From Carboxylicivirga linearis (lineage in GTDB: Bacteria > Bacteroidota > Bacteroidia > Bacteroidales > Marinilabiliaceae), in contig NZ_JAGUCO010000021.1 in NCBI RefSeq assembly GCF_018271995.1, positions 23,348 to 87,347 on the forward strand: DNA of 64,000 bases, written 5' to 3'. Each line of letters opens with the position of its first letter. Position 1 is the stretch's first letter. Below, piece after piece: positions 34,289 to 43,862 of this stretch. The translations under genes were made by a program, and so were the position numbers. The notes under the pieces are model-generated. The model did no database searches. It was not told the origin of the DNA and was given only the letters and a program-made list of their open reading frames with translations.

Positions 34289-35263
34289 TTAACTATTTAC
34301 TTTTGTCGAATCTTGTGGTAGTGCTTCTTTTTTAATAGTAGCGCTAGTAGGTAGTTTAATTGAATAGGTTTTCTTTGATGAGTTACTCAAGTAGGTATCC
34401 CTTAACCATGGATTTAAATCTTTCAACTCTTTGTAAGTGATGTTGTGTTCAATGGCAAAATCAGGGAAACTTGATATTTTATCATTGATTTCGATGTTAA
34501 TGGTATGAAGTGGTTGGTATAAATCATCCTTTTTTACATGAAAACCATAAAAATCGGGTTGAGAAAGAATTTCTTTAATAGCTAAAATACGATATACATA
34601 GCGACCTGTTTCCTCGTTAAGTAACAAATCAAAATAATTATCAACTTTCTGACGAGATAGTTGTCGATTGATACCTGTGCGACCAGCGTTATATGCAGCT
34701 GCGGACAATGTCCAACTACCATAATGATCATACATCTTTTTTAAGTATCTGCATGCCGCTTCTGTTGCTTTTTCAATATGATAGCGCTCATCAACTTCTC
34801 CATTTATTTCCAAACCATATTCTTTACCGGTGGCTTTTAAAAATTGCCAAAATCCAACTGCACCTGCAGGAGATTGGGCGCGAGGCATTAAACTACTTTC
34901 AATAAGCGCCAAATATTTAAAATCTTCGGGTACACCGTTTTCTTTCAAAATGGGTTCAATAACAGGAAAGTAGCGATTAGCTCGTTTAATGAATAAAACG
35001 GTTTGCGATTGCCAGTAAGTATTTACCAGTAGTTCCCGGTCAAAGCTTTCCATTACATCATAACGTTCAATGGGTATTAGTTCTTCGGCAAATGTCATCT
35101 TTGATGGAATATCGAGCGAATATATGGCATAATCGCTTAGATTAGATTCTTCTGTCCGTATAGGTTCCGGTTCAGAAGAAAATGTAAATAGCTGAAATGC
35201 CAACATTATTGCAATTGCTGCGGTTGATACTGATAATAATTTAGTAAAAAAGTTCACTCTCAT
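34289..35263 (-). CDS. MltD-like lytic transglycosylase
   Basis: An N-terminal hydrophobic segment (LLSVSTAAIAIMLAFQLF) anchors or exports the protein. A GH23-type SLT domain follows: FKYLALIESSLMPRAQSP with probable catalytic Glu122, AGAVGFWQFLKATGKEYGL, and AAAYNAGRTGINRQL. The C-terminal part is LysM-like (YKELKDLNPWLRD) but degenerate. The enzyme would cleave peptidoglycan glycan strands with 1,6-anhydro formation. The ATG at 35263 is preferred over a TTG at 35299. Its position next to the M56-M23 operon puts two peptidoglycan hydrolases side by side. It does not share the operator. Confidence 0.85.
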   Translation of the reverse strand: MRVNFFTKLLSVSTAAIAIMLAFQLFTFSSEPEPIRTEESNLSDYAIYSLDIPSKMTFAEELIPIERYDVMESFDRELLVNTYWQSQTVLFIKRANRYFPVIEPILKENGVPEDFKYLALIESSLMPRAQSPAGAVGFWQFLKATGKEYGLEINGEVDERYHIEKATEAACRYLKKMYDHYGSWTLSAAAYNAGRTGINRQLSRQKVDNYFDLLLNEETGRYVYRILAIKEILSQPDFYGFHVKKDDLYQPLHTINIEINDKISSFPDFAIEHNITYKELKDLNPWLRDTYLSNSSKKTYSIKLPTSATIKKEALPQDSTKVNS

Positions 35264-35507
35264 AATCCATCCCTTTCCATTATTTAACGAGGGTTTCAAA
35301 AATATATTATCATATTTGAGATACCAAAATCTGTGCCGTTAAATTCACTTTAAAGATAGTACGCTTATCAATTAAAAATGTTTGCCCCAAGGAAGAAAAA
35401 ATTGATTAGTCAAAAGGGAGAGTTATTTAATTGCGCTAATAAGATATTGTTAGTAAGTTGTATGCTATTATTATAGACCGTTTTTACTTGCTATACTCTA
35501 CATTAAA

Positions 35508-38132
35508 ATGAATAAAAGATTACATTGTGAAAATATGGCTATGTCGTCGTTTGAGGCAACCGTTGTTTTTAATCGGATGACCCATGAAGTTGTCTATCTA
35601 AATAATAGAGCAACGGACATGTTTCAATTAAATGATATACCATTAAGTATAATGCGTATCCGTCATTTTTGTAGTAGAGCAGATCAGTTTAATGAAAAAG
35701 CAGCTGTCAATCTTTTTAAAACACTAAAAAAAGATAGCCCATTATTATATGATTGGCCTGTGCGTTTAGGTACTATTCGATGGCTTTCGGCATTTATTAA
35801 TTTATATTTTGAAGATAACCATGAGTATGTAGTTGTTTCTTTTCGTGATAAAACACTGGAGAAAGAAAGCTTGATGAGATTGGATAGTATTGTTGGGTTT
35901 AGGGATATGCTTGATCATCTTCTTTCTTACAATACCATGGTGAAGGCTGATGAGATTCCTTTGCTGATAGATAACTCATTGGCTATGGTGGGTAATTTTT
36001 TCAATTGCGATCGTAGTTATGTGTTTCAATATTCTGAGGATTTAAAGCAACATTCTAATATTAATGAGTGGTGTGCACCCGGGGTAGAACCTTATATCGA
36101 TGAACTTCAAAATATTCCAACAAGTAAATTCTCATACCTGTCGAAACATCTTTTAAATAAAGAAATTGTATGTTTGAATGATGTGAATGATTTGCCTGAA
36201 AGTGCAGAAAATGAAAGGGAAGAGTTTGCAAAAGAGGGAATTCAATCAATCTTACTGATTCCTTTTATCGAAGGTGAAGAAGTGATTGGCTTTGTTGGCT
36301 TAGATCATGTAAGAATTTCAAAAGTTTGGACGCCAGCTGAAATTTCAAACCTAAAACTTTTGGCCCGGGCTTTTGCCAACATGTTATTACGGCAGCGCAA
36401 AGAGAAGAGGATTGAGGAACAGGAAGCCATGTATAAAACCTGGTTTATGGCAGCCAATGATTCCATTGCTATTTTTGAAAATGCTATATGTATTGATGCT
36501 AATCCTAAACTGTTGAATGATTTAAATTGTACAAGAGATTATTTATTAAATAAGAGTTTAGTTGAGCTCTCGGCTACCGTTCAACCCAATGAAAAATCAC
36601 CGACTTATATTAACGTTTATCATCGAAAGGCTATGGAAGGAGCTCCTCAGTTTTTTGAGTGGATATTGCGGAAGCAGGATGGAAGTGATTTAGATGTTGA
36701 GATAAGCTTGAATCGGTTTTCAGATAAAGGAAAGGCACATACCATTGCTATTTTTAGAGATGTTTCTGAGCATAATCAAGTGGTTAATAATATTCTGAAT
36801 GACGAACTTAAGGATGTAAAAAAGGATGTTTTAAATAAAAACTTAAAGGAAAAAGGACTTTCGCTGCTTGAACTTTTTGATATCGATCAGTTGCAGAAGC
36901 TTCAGGATGCCTTTTCATTTGCTACAGGCATCTCTTCCTTGATTACAGATATACAAGGCAAGCCTATTACCCAGATGTCGTTTACCAATAAGATCTGTAA
37001 AATGGTAAGAGGTACAAAAATGGGTAATAAAATGTGTTTGCAAAGCGGTCGAGAACTTGGTAAAATGGCTGCAGATCAATTAAAACCTATTTCTAAATCC
37101 TGTAAATCATGCGGTTTTATTGATGCTGCCGCTCCTATTATTATTGATGGCCATCATCTTGGGAATTGGGCTATAGGTCAGGTTAAGCCTAAAGATTTAC
37201 CTTTAGATACGGTATTGAGTTACACCACTCAGATAGGATTGCCGATTGAAGAAGTTAAGAAAGAGTTTATTAATTTAAATGAGGTTGGAACAGATCAATT
37301 TAATCGGACCTTAAAACTACTGAATGTACTTAGTCAGGAATTATCAATATTAGGATACAATAACCTGAAGCTGGCCAGGTCAATACAAAATCACGTAACC
37401 TTAGAAAAGAAGCTTCGCATGGCCAAGCAAAAGGCTGAAGAAAGCGATCGATTAAAGTCAGCGTTCTTAGCCAACCTTTCGCATGAGATAAGAACACCTA
37501 TGAATGGAATTGTCGGGTTTTCTGAATTATTGCAATACGAAGGTCTAACACCAGACGATAGGAAAGAATATGTGAGACTTATTCATCAAAGCTCACGGCA
37601 ATTGCTTAATATTATTAATGATATTATTGATATTTCTAAAATCGAATCGGGGCAGATAGAAGTTCATTCAGGCTTTTTTGATGTAAATGCTGTTTTTGCT
37701 AATCTGGAAGCATTGTTTATACCTAGTGCTGAAGTTAAAAATATAAAGCTTCAGTTTGTTGGTGATGAATCGGAAGAGTTGGAGTTATTTACCGATGAGG
37801 TAAAACTTCGACAAGTGATGACAAATCTTATATCAAATGCAATTAAATTTACTTCAATTGGGCATGTTGAATTCGGATATGAGAAGAATGAACATAGCAA
37901 GGTGAGAATTTTTGTTCGCGATTCAGGAGTAGGAATAGACTCTGATAGCGTAGATTTTATTTTTGACCGTTTTTGGCAGGCCAAAGATGCCGACGTAAAA
38001 AAAGGGGGGACCGGATTAGGCTTGGCTATCACCAAAGCATATGTAGAACTTCTAGGAGGGCATATACAGGTTGAATCAAAGGTGGATGAAGGAACCGAAT
38101 TTAGTTTTATCTTACCTAGGGTTTTAAGCTAA
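35508..38132 (+). CDS. Sensor histidine kinase: PAS-GAF-PAS-PocR-HisKA-HATPase
   Basis: A soluble kinase of 874 residues with no membrane helix. In order: a PAS-like domain (1-120), GAF (about 145-300), PAS (about 305-425), a PocR sensory domain (about 450-620; SSLITDIQGKPITQ, then CKMVRGTKMGNKMC and CKSCGFIDAAAP), a HisKA helix with phosphoacceptor His659 (LSHEIRTPMNGIVGF), and HATPase_c (N box NLISNAIKF, G1 DSGVGID, G2 GTGLGLAI). PocR domains are thought to bind small hydrocarbon derivatives such as diols. There is no receiver domain and no adjacent regulator gene, so the partner is unknown. Convergent with the rnf operon. Confidence 0.88.
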   Translation: MNKRLHCENMAMSSFEATVVFNRMTHEVVYLNNRATDMFQLNDIPLSIMRIRHFCSRADQFNEKAAVNLFKTLKKDSPLLYDWPVRLGTIRWLSAFINLYFEDNHEYVVVSFRDKTLEKESLMRLDSIVGFRDMLDHLLSYNTMVKADEIPLLIDNSLAMVGNFFNCDRSYVFQYSEDLKQHSNINEWCAPGVEPYIDELQNIPTSKFSYLSKHLLNKEIVCLNDVNDLPESAENEREEFAKEGIQSILLIPFIEGEEVIGFVGLDHVRISKVWTPAEISNLKLLARAFANMLLRQRKEKRIEEQEAMYKTWFMAANDSIAIFENAICIDANPKLLNDLNCTRDYLLNKSLVELSATVQPNEKSPTYINVYHRKAMEGAPQFFEWILRKQDGSDLDVEISLNRFSDKGKAHTIAIFRDVSEHNQVVNNILNDELKDVKKDVLNKNLKEKGLSLLELFDIDQLQKLQDAFSFATGISSLITDIQGKPITQMSFTNKICKMVRGTKMGNKMCLQSGRELGKMAADQLKPISKSCKSCGFIDAAAPIIIDGHHLGNWAIGQVKPKDLPLDTVLSYTTQIGLPIEEVKKEFINLNEVGTDQFNRTLKLLNVLSQELSILGYNNLKLARSIQNHVTLEKKLRMAKQKAEESDRLKSAFLANLSHEIRTPMNGIVGFSELLQYEGLTPDDRKEYVRLIHQSSRQLLNIINDIIDISKIESGQIEVHSGFFDVNAVFANLEALFIPSAEVKNIKLQFVGDESEELELFTDEVKLRQVMTNLISNAIKFTSIGHVEFGYEKNEHSKVRIFVRDSGVGIDSDSVDFIFDRFWQAKDADVKKGGTGLGLAITKAYVELLGGHIQVESKVDEGTEFSFILPRVLS

Positions 38133-38134
38133 AA

Positions 38135-38161
38135 AAAGAGAAGCCGAAACGACTTCTCTTT
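38135..38161. terminator. Bidirectional terminator between the kinase gene and rnfA
   Basis: AAAGAGAAG (38135-38143) / CTTCTCTTT (38153-38161), a 9-bp perfect stem. It has a run of A on the left and a short T run on the right, and serves both converging genes. Confidence 0.82.
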
Positions 38162-38185
38162 CATGTGTTTAGTTTGTTCTTTGTC

Positions 38186-38758
38186 TTATACTATACCTGC
38201 AAATCCCATAAAAGCAAGAGCAAGTAATCCTGCTACTACAAGAGCAATAGGTGTTCCTTTCATTCCTTTGGGAACGTCCATTAGATCTAATTGCTCACGA
38301 ATCCCTGCAAAAGTGATTAATGCTAAACCAAAACCAATGGCTGTTGAAGCAGAAAATACTACTGCATGAACCAAGTCATAGTCTTTTTGGATGGTCATAA
38401 TAGCAACACCTAAAATAGCACAGTTGGTAGTAATTAGTGGAAGAAATACTCCTAATGCTTGGTATAACGGAGGACTAACTTTTTTCAAGATGATCTCCAC
38501 CAATTGCACTAATGCTGCAATTACAAGAATAAAAGAGATAGTTTGAAGATATCCTACGCCAAACGGATCCAGAACGAATTTCTGTAACAGGTAGGTAACT
38601 ACGGTGGCAATTACCATTACAAAGGTTACAGCTCCGGTCATACCTACTCCGGTCGATATTTTTTTAGAAACACCCAGGAATGGACAAATTCCAAGGAATT
38701 GGCTCAATACAATGTTGTTAACAAAGATGGCCGAAATCATTATCAATACAAATTCCAT
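38186..38758 (-). CDS. rnfA: Rnf complex subunit RnfA
   Basis: Integral membrane subunit of the ion-translocating ferredoxin:NAD+ oxidoreductase, with six predicted helices in 190 residues. The start [20 protein letters not shown] and the [13 protein letters not shown] segment, with a conserved Cys in a membrane half-helix, are family hallmarks. The paralogous RnfE carries the matching Cys, and together they hold a membrane iron-sulfur centre. Last gene of the RseC-RnfBCDGEA operon. Confidence 0.95.
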   Translation of the reverse strand: MEFVLIMISAIFVNNIVLSQFLGICPFLGVSKKISTGVGMTGAVTFVMVIATVVTYLLQKFVLDPFGVGYLQTISFILVIAALVQLVEIILKKVSPPLYQALGVFLPLITTNCAILGVAIMTIQKDYDLVHAVVFSASTAIGFGLALITFAGIREQLDLMDVPKGMKGTPIALVVAGLLALAFMGFAGIV

Positions 38759-38769
38759 AATCTATCCTC

Positions 38770-39357
38770 CTAAGCTGTTTTTTTAACACGATTAATAAAG
38801 GCGATCAGGTAACCCAACGCAATAAATGCTCCTGGAGCCAGCACAAATACCAGCATTCCATAGTCTTCGGGATATATAACTATTCCAAAAAGTTTTCCGC
38901 TACCTAATAATTCACGAACAGAACCTAAAATGGTTAACGCCATGGCAAAACCCAGTCCCATACCCAGTCCATCAATAATGGATGAAACAAGGTTGTTTTT
39001 TGATGCAAAAGCTTCAGCTCTACCTAATACCAGGCAGTTTACCACGATTAAAGGAATAAATAATCCCAATGAATCGAATAAGGCAGGAACGTATGCTTGC
39101 ATAGTCATTTCAACAATGGTAACAAATGTTGCAATCACCACAATAAAAGCAGGTATTCGAACTTTATCAGGTATCAGATTTTTGATTAAGGCAATAACCA
39201 GGTTCGACATCACCAATACAAAGGTGGTAGCCAATCCCATTCCTAATCCGTTTGAGGCCGATGAGGTTACCCCTAATGTTGGACACATACCCAACAGTAA
39301 AGTGAATACGGCATTTTCTTTAAAGAAGCCTTTTGAGAAATTACTCCACTGATTCAT
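38770..39357 (-). CDS. rnfE: Rnf complex subunit RnfE
   Basis: Membrane subunit paralogous to RnfA, with the FTLLLGMCPTLGVTSSASNG segment carrying the conserved Cys. The ATG at 39357 has a strong AGGAGG upstream and is preferred over a TTG at 39375. It overlaps the rnfG 3' end by 17 bp. The length of 195 residues is normal. The start of rnfA follows after 11 bp. Confidence 0.94.
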   Translation of the reverse strand: MNQWSNFSKGFFKENAVFTLLLGMCPTLGVTSSASNGLGMGLATTFVLVMSNLVIALIKNLIPDKVRIPAFIVVIATFVTIVEMTMQAYVPALFDSLGLFIPLIVVNCLVLGRAEAFASKNNLVSSIIDGLGMGLGFAMALTILGSVRELLGSGKLFGIVIYPEDYGMLVFVLAPGAFIALGYLIAFINRVKKTA

Positions 39358-39961
39358 CTTTTCCTCCTTTCTCAACCGCAGGGTTGTTTTGGTTATATGT
39401 TTCGTAAGCTACTCGCACTGCATCTAAAAATGCACGTGAACTGATGGTTGCAGCTGTAATTGCATCTACTTCGCCGCCATCTTTGCTGACAGTTAAATTG
39501 TTTTTAGCCGGATTTTTACCCACAATACTCTGGTTATCCTTATCAGTTTTAAACCACACATCCATCTTAGTTCCTAATCCGGGAGTTTCTTTGTGTTCCA
39601 GTACCTGATAATTGATAATTGAACCATCTGGTTTTAATCCAACCATAATTTTTACATCACCACCAAAACCTGTATTGGTCATTGTTTCGATAGCTGTTCC
39701 AACTAGTTGGTTATCTTTTTTAGCCGGAAAGAATTTTAAAGTGAATCCTTCTTTTGATTGAGCTTCATAAACTTCCTCTCCAGGATTATTATTGAACTCA
39801 GGAACTACTTCTTTAATGGCTGCCTGCTGCTTAGCTAACTTGGCAGCTGCAATAGGCTCTTTCGTTAGTTCATACATCGAACCTAACGAAGCCCCTGCTA
39901 CACCTGTAATGACCAGCAGGGTAAGAACCATGTTCTTTAGAGTTGATTCTGTTTTTGCCAT
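39341..39961 (-). CDS. rnfG: Rnf complex subunit RnfG (FMN-binding)
   Basis: One N-terminal helix (MVLTLLVITGVAGASLGSMY) and a periplasmic FMN-binding domain. The flavinylation motif is DAITAATISSRAF, with Thr172 as the expected covalent FMN site (usual form SGATxT). EHKETPGLGTKMD is the conserved mid-region. In Rnf it passes electrons between the RnfD flavin and the membrane centre. The FMN transferase ApbE needed to load it is not in this window. Confidence 0.94.
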   Translation of the reverse strand: MAKTESTLKNMVLTLLVITGVAGASLGSMYELTKEPIAAAKLAKQQAAIKEVVPEFNNNPGEEVYEAQSKEGFTLKFFPAKKDNQLVGTAIETMTNTGFGGDVKIMVGLKPDGSIINYQVLEHKETPGLGTKMDVWFKTDKDNQSIVGKNPAKNNLTVSKDGGEVDAITAATISSRAFLDAVRVAYETYNQNNPAVEKGGKDESVE

Positions 39962-39964
39962 GAT

Positions 39965-40969
39965 TTATTTTTTACCTGCTTTTATTACTTCACCAAAACG
40001 CTTTGGCTTAATGTATTTATCAATTAACGGTACAAAGCCATTCATGATTAGAATAGCAAATGATACTCCTTCGGGATAAGCTCCGAATACGCGGATAATT
40101 ACTGTTATCAATCCAATTCCAATACCATAAACAATCATTCCTTTGTTTGACATGGGTGAACTGACATAATCGGTTGCCATAAAAATAGCTCCCAACATTA
40201 CACCACCTGTTAGAACGTGGAATAATGGTCCGGCATAAACCTCTGGATTTGATAAATGTAATAGTCCGGTGAAAATTACAATGGTACCAATTACTGCAAC
40301 AGGAATATGCCAGGTGATGATCTTACGAAGCAACATAAAGATAAGGCCAACCAACAAAGCTGCAGCTGCAACTTCACCTGCAGATCCACCCGTATATCCA
40401 AAGAATAATTCTGATACAGATGGTATTTTATCCATTAAAGAACTAACCGATTCTCCATTGGCTAATCCTTCTTTCATAATAGAAAGAGGTGTTGCTCCTG
40501 TAGTTGCGTCTAAATAACTGGTAAGGTTTTTGCCATGTTCAGGCCATGATGTCATCTGAACAGGGAATGAAATCAACAAAAACACACGACCTACCAAAGC
40601 AGGGTTGAAAATGTTGTTTCCTAATCCTCCAAACGACATTTTACCAATACCAATAGCTACTAAACTACCAATAATGATGATCCAAATGGGAATATTAGTT
40701 GGTAAGTTAAAGGCCAGAAGCAAACCTGTTAAGGCAGCCGATCCATCCATAATGGCTGGATTAGTTTTTAAAAGAAACTTTTGAATGGCCCACTCAAAAA
40801 GTACACATGATATCACAGCTGCCAGCGACACAATTAAAGCGCCTAGCCCAAAATAGTAGAGCGAGGCTGCCAGCGCCGGTAGCAAGGCAATAATCACCCC
40901 ATACATGTTTTTCTTCACAGAGTCGCCACTGTGTACATGCGGTGAAGGTGATACGGTTAACGTGTTCAT
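39965..40969 (-). CDS. rnfD: Rnf complex subunit RnfD (flavin-carrying membrane protein)
   Basis: A polytopic membrane protein of 334 residues, homologous to NqrB. The covalent FMN motif is ATTGATPLS near residue 155-160. PALVGRVFLLISFPVQM, the central GLLLAFNLPTN and the C-terminal NGFVPLIDKYIKPKRFG agree with the family. It starts 27 bp after rnfC and ends 3 bp before rnfG. Confidence 0.95.
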   Translation of the reverse strand: MNTLTVSPSPHVHSGDSVKKNMYGVIIALLPALAASLYYFGLGALIVSLAAVISCVLFEWAIQKFLLKTNPAIMDGSAALTGLLLAFNLPTNIPIWIIIIGSLVAIGIGKMSFGGLGNNIFNPALVGRVFLLISFPVQMTSWPEHGKNLTSYLDATTGATPLSIMKEGLANGESVSSLMDKIPSVSELFFGYTGGSAGEVAAAALLVGLIFMLLRKIITWHIPVAVIGTIVIFTGLLHLSNPEVYAGPLFHVLTGGVMLGAIFMATDYVSSPMSNKGMIVYGIGIGLITVIIRVFGAYPEGVSFAILIMNGFVPLIDKYIKPKRFGEVIKAGKK

Positions 40970-40996
40970 AATATAATGTTATTATTTCGTTCTACT

Positions 40997-42328
40997 TTAT
41001 TTTGTTCTGCTTCGCATGATTTGGCCTACTTTGCCTTTACCCAATCGGATGTAATCCAATAAAGGACGGTTGGCAGGGCAGGTGAAGCTACATGATCCAC
41101 ACTCAATGCAGTCCATTATCTTTTCCTCCTCAGCTCTGTCCCAAACAGATTTGTCAGATACAGTCATCAGCAGATATGGAGATAATCCCATTGGACAAAC
41201 CGAAACGCATTTTCCGCAACGGATACAGTTTTCAACAGGTTTACGCGTGGCGATTTTTTCAGGCATAATTAAAATACCTGAACTACCTTTTGTAATTGGA
41301 ACTTCAATATTGGAAAGTGCTTTTCCCATCATAGGTCCGCCACCAATTACCTTACCTGTATCTTCCGGAAGGCCACCAGCTGCATCTACTAATTGAGAAA
41401 CAGGAGTACCAACACGAGCCATGAAATTAGATGGCTTACTAACCGATTTACCTGTTACCGTAACTACTCGTTCAAATAACGGTTTGTTTTTCTGAACAGC
41501 TTCGTAAACTGCATAAGTGGTACCTACGTTCTGAACCACGGCACCTACTTCAATAGGTAATTTGCCTGATGGAACCTGACGTTTGGTGCAAGCGTCGATT
41601 AATTGTTTTTCACCTCCTTGCGGATATTGAACTTTTAATGGCTCAATGGTGATTCCACTATATTTAGTTGCTAATTGGCTCATGTGAGCAATTGCATCAG
41701 GTTTGTTGTTTTCAATTCCAATAACTGCTTTATCAACATTTAAAGCTTTCATCAGAATTTGAGTCCCCACCATTATCTCTTCTCCTTTTTCCATCATTAA
41801 CTGATGGTCGGCAGTAAGGTAGGGTTCGCACTCAACGGCATTTAAAATTAAAATGTCGCATTTTTTACCCGGAGGTACTGATAGTTTTACATGAGCCGGA
41901 AAGGTTGCTCCACCTAAACCAACAATACCAGCTTCTCCCACTCGTTTGATGATTTCCTCAGGACTTAAAGTGATGTCTGTAATTAAATCATCTGAGCGAT
42001 TGATGGATTCATCCCACTCATCGCCTTCCACTTTAATGATGATGGCTTTACGTTTATATCCACTGGCATCTAATACATCATCAATTTTAAATACTTTACC
42101 TGATACAGGAGAGTGGATATTGGCTGATACAAATCCGGTTGATTTGGCTATTAACTGACCTACCATAACTTCGTCGCCTTTTTTAACAACGGGTTCGGAG
42201 GGAGCTCCAATATGTTGAGCAATAGGAACCGATACTTGCTCGGGGACGGGCAAGACTTCAATCTTTTTACCGGCCGAGAATTTGTTTTCTTCCGGATGAA
42301 CCCCTCCAAGTGAGAATGTCTTTAACAT
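40997..42328 (-). CDS. rnfC: Rnf complex subunit RnfC (NADH/FMN-binding, 2 x 4Fe-4S)
   Basis: Peripheral subunit that exchanges electrons with NAD(H). The N-terminal region GGVHPEENKFSAGK and the lipoyl-like VNSPVSG-type fold (SANIHSPVSGKVFKI) are followed by the nucleotide-binding GIVGLGGATFPAHVKL and LNAVECEPYLTADHQLM. Two ferredoxin clusters end the protein: CIRCGKCVSVCPMGL and CIECGSCSFTCPANR. 443 residues; no long C-terminal repeat extension as in some proteobacteria. Confidence 0.95.
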   Translation of the reverse strand: MLKTFSLGGVHPEENKFSAGKKIEVLPVPEQVSVPIAQHIGAPSEPVVKKGDEVMVGQLIAKSTGFVSANIHSPVSGKVFKIDDVLDASGYKRKAIIIKVEGDEWDESINRSDDLITDITLSPEEIIKRVGEAGIVGLGGATFPAHVKLSVPPGKKCDILILNAVECEPYLTADHQLMMEKGEEIMVGTQILMKALNVDKAVIGIENNKPDAIAHMSQLATKYSGITIEPLKVQYPQGGEKQLIDACTKRQVPSGKLPIEVGAVVQNVGTTYAVYEAVQKNKPLFERVVTVTGKSVSKPSNFMARVGTPVSQLVDAAGGLPEDTGKVIGGGPMMGKALSNIEVPITKGSSGILIMPEKIATRKPVENCIRCGKCVSVCPMGLSPYLLMTVSDKSVWDRAEEEKIMDCIECGSCSFTCPANRPLLDYIRLGKGKVGQIMRSRTK

Positions 42329-42368
42329 TGGTTCTCTTTATTTTGTTTTCAATGACTTTTAATGATCT

Positions 42369-43223
42369 CTATTCTGCTGTTTCAGCTTTTTCAACCTTCG
42401 GCTTTTTAGGCGGAAAGTTCAATTCTGTAATGGCATTTGTTGGACAAACATCCACACACTTGCGGCATAACTTACATTTTTCGTAATCGATGTAAGCCAG
42501 ATTGTTTTCCAGCGTAATGGCATCAAACGGACATGTTTTAACACATTTACCACATCCTATACAAGCTGCTGAACAGGCTTTTTTAGCCGGAGCCCCTTTG
42601 TCTTTGTTTACACAAGAAACATAGATACGACGGCTTTTAGGACCTTTCTTTCGAAGCTCAATAATGTCTTTAGGACAGGCTGTAACACATGCTCCGCACG
42701 ACACACAATTGTCTTCGATAATTACCGGTAAACCCGTTTTTTCGTCCATGTACATGGCATCGAAATCACAAGCATCCACACACTCGCCCAAGCCAAAGCA
42801 GCCAAACGAACAACCTGTTTCACCACCATATAATGTTGATGCTATTGTACAGGATGATGCTCCATCGTAGTTTGACGTTTTTGGACGGTTGTCGCAAGTG
42901 CCGTTGCATCGTAATACTGCAACCATAGGTGCTGCAGCGGTTACTTCTTTGCCTAATATTCCGGCTGCTGCACTCATTGTGTCTGCACCGCCAACCGGAC
43001 AATTTAAATCAGAGATGTCATCAGCTTTGACCAATGCTTCGGCAAAGGCTCTACATCCCGGAAATCCACATCCACCACAATTGGCAGCAGGTAAAACCTC
43101 CTCAACCTGATCGATCCTCGGATCTTCAAACACTTTGAACTTTTGGGCCACAAAAAAAAGTATGATGGCCGATAAAGAACCTAATGCACCAAGTGAGATT
43201 ATAGTTATCAGAACAACATTCAT
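42369..43223 (-). CDS. rnfB: Rnf complex subunit RnfB (ferredoxin-type)
   Basis: Electron entry subunit. One N-terminal helix (LITIISLGALGSLSAIILFF) is followed by the 4Fe-4S motif NCGGCGFPGCRAFAEA, then cysteine-rich ferredoxin-like clusters: CGACVTACPKDII, CIGCGKCVKTCPFDAI and CKLCRKCVDVCPTNAI. 284 residues, typical of the Bacteroidota form. It begins 2 bp after the RseC-like gene. Confidence 0.95.
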   Translation of the reverse strand: MNVVLITIISLGALGSLSAIILFFVAQKFKVFEDPRIDQVEEVLPAANCGGCGFPGCRAFAEALVKADDISDLNCPVGGADTMSAAAGILGKEVTAAAPMVAVLRCNGTCDNRPKTSNYDGASSCTIASTLYGGETGCSFGCFGLGECVDACDFDAMYMDEKTGLPVIIEDNCVSCGACVTACPKDIIELRKKGPKSRRIYVSCVNKDKGAPAKKACSAACIGCGKCVKTCPFDAITLENNLAYIDYEKCKLCRKCVDVCPTNAITELNFPPKKPKVEKAETAE

Positions 43224-43225
43224 AT

Positions 43226-43651
43226 TTAGTTGATTTGATGTTTTATTGAAAATGAAAATGTTTGCTCAAGTCTGTTCCTCATAAAATAGATAATAATAAA
43301 ATAAGGAATTAATACAGCTAAGGAAAGAATGCCTGCTAACAATTCGTTGTTAGTGACATAAAAAACTGTGATTAAGGTAGCTAAAATCAGGACGAGCGGA
43401 AATACGTATGCCAGCAGAACCGCTTTGGGAGCAAGGGATTTCTTGCCTAATAGCATTACTTTTTGGCCTACTGATAAGTTACTTATAGATTGATATACAT
43501 CGATTAATTTGTCTTGTAGGTCGGCTGCTGTGCATGCACCTTTAGCATGACAGGAAGCGCAAGCGCTTTCGTTGACTATTCTTACTTTAATGTGTTGAGG
43601 ATTAATCTCTTCAACAAACCCTTCGTGCTCTATGTAGTCTATCTCTGACAT
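43226..43651 (-). CDS. RseC/SoxR-reducing-system family membrane protein
   Basis: RseC family: an N-terminal cytoplasmic domain with four Cys (ESACASCHAKGACTAAD, about 29-45), then VGQKVMLLGKKSLAPKAVL, and two helices (about 83-103 and 106-126). In Bacteroidota this protein regularly precedes rnfB and may help deliver electrons from Rnf to redox regulators; that role is known from SoxR reduction in E. coli. The ATG at 43651 is chosen: the in-frame TTG at 43678 lies inside the -7 box of the operon promoter. Confidence 0.87.
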   Translation of the reverse strand: MSEIDYIEHEGFVEEINPQHIKVRIVNESACASCHAKGACTAADLQDKLIDVYQSISNLSVGQKVMLLGKKSLAPKAVLLAYVFPLVLILATLITVFYVTNNELLAGILSLAVLIPYFIIIYFMRNRLEQTFSFSIKHQIN

Positions 43652-43675
43652 GATATACCTGAATTCGTAGCGGCA

Positions 43676-43707
43676 CAAATGTAATAATGTAAAGGAGTAT
43701 TATTAAA
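43676..43707 (-). promoter_or_regulatory. Candidate promoter of the RseC-RnfBCDGEA operon
   Basis: On the minus strand TTTA (43704-43707), 20 bp, TACATTTG (43676-43683): a full -7 match and three of four bases at -33 with correct spacing. The start site would be about 18 nt before the RseC ATG. Confidence 0.6.
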
Positions 43708-43862
43708 CCCTAAAAGGTATTTGGATTTAGAATGAATAAAAATAAGAAGAATTACTTACGGTTAATTATCTAATTGATAGAAAAGTATAGCTAAATTAGC
43801 ATTAACTTATTGGAGTTCTTGCTATTATAAAGAAAAAAATCTCTAATTAAATAAAGAAAAAA

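Noticed and set aside
43652..43678. Upstream TTG start of the RseC-like gene
   Set aside because: It lies within the -7 box of the operon promoter; the ATG at 43651 fits the family start.
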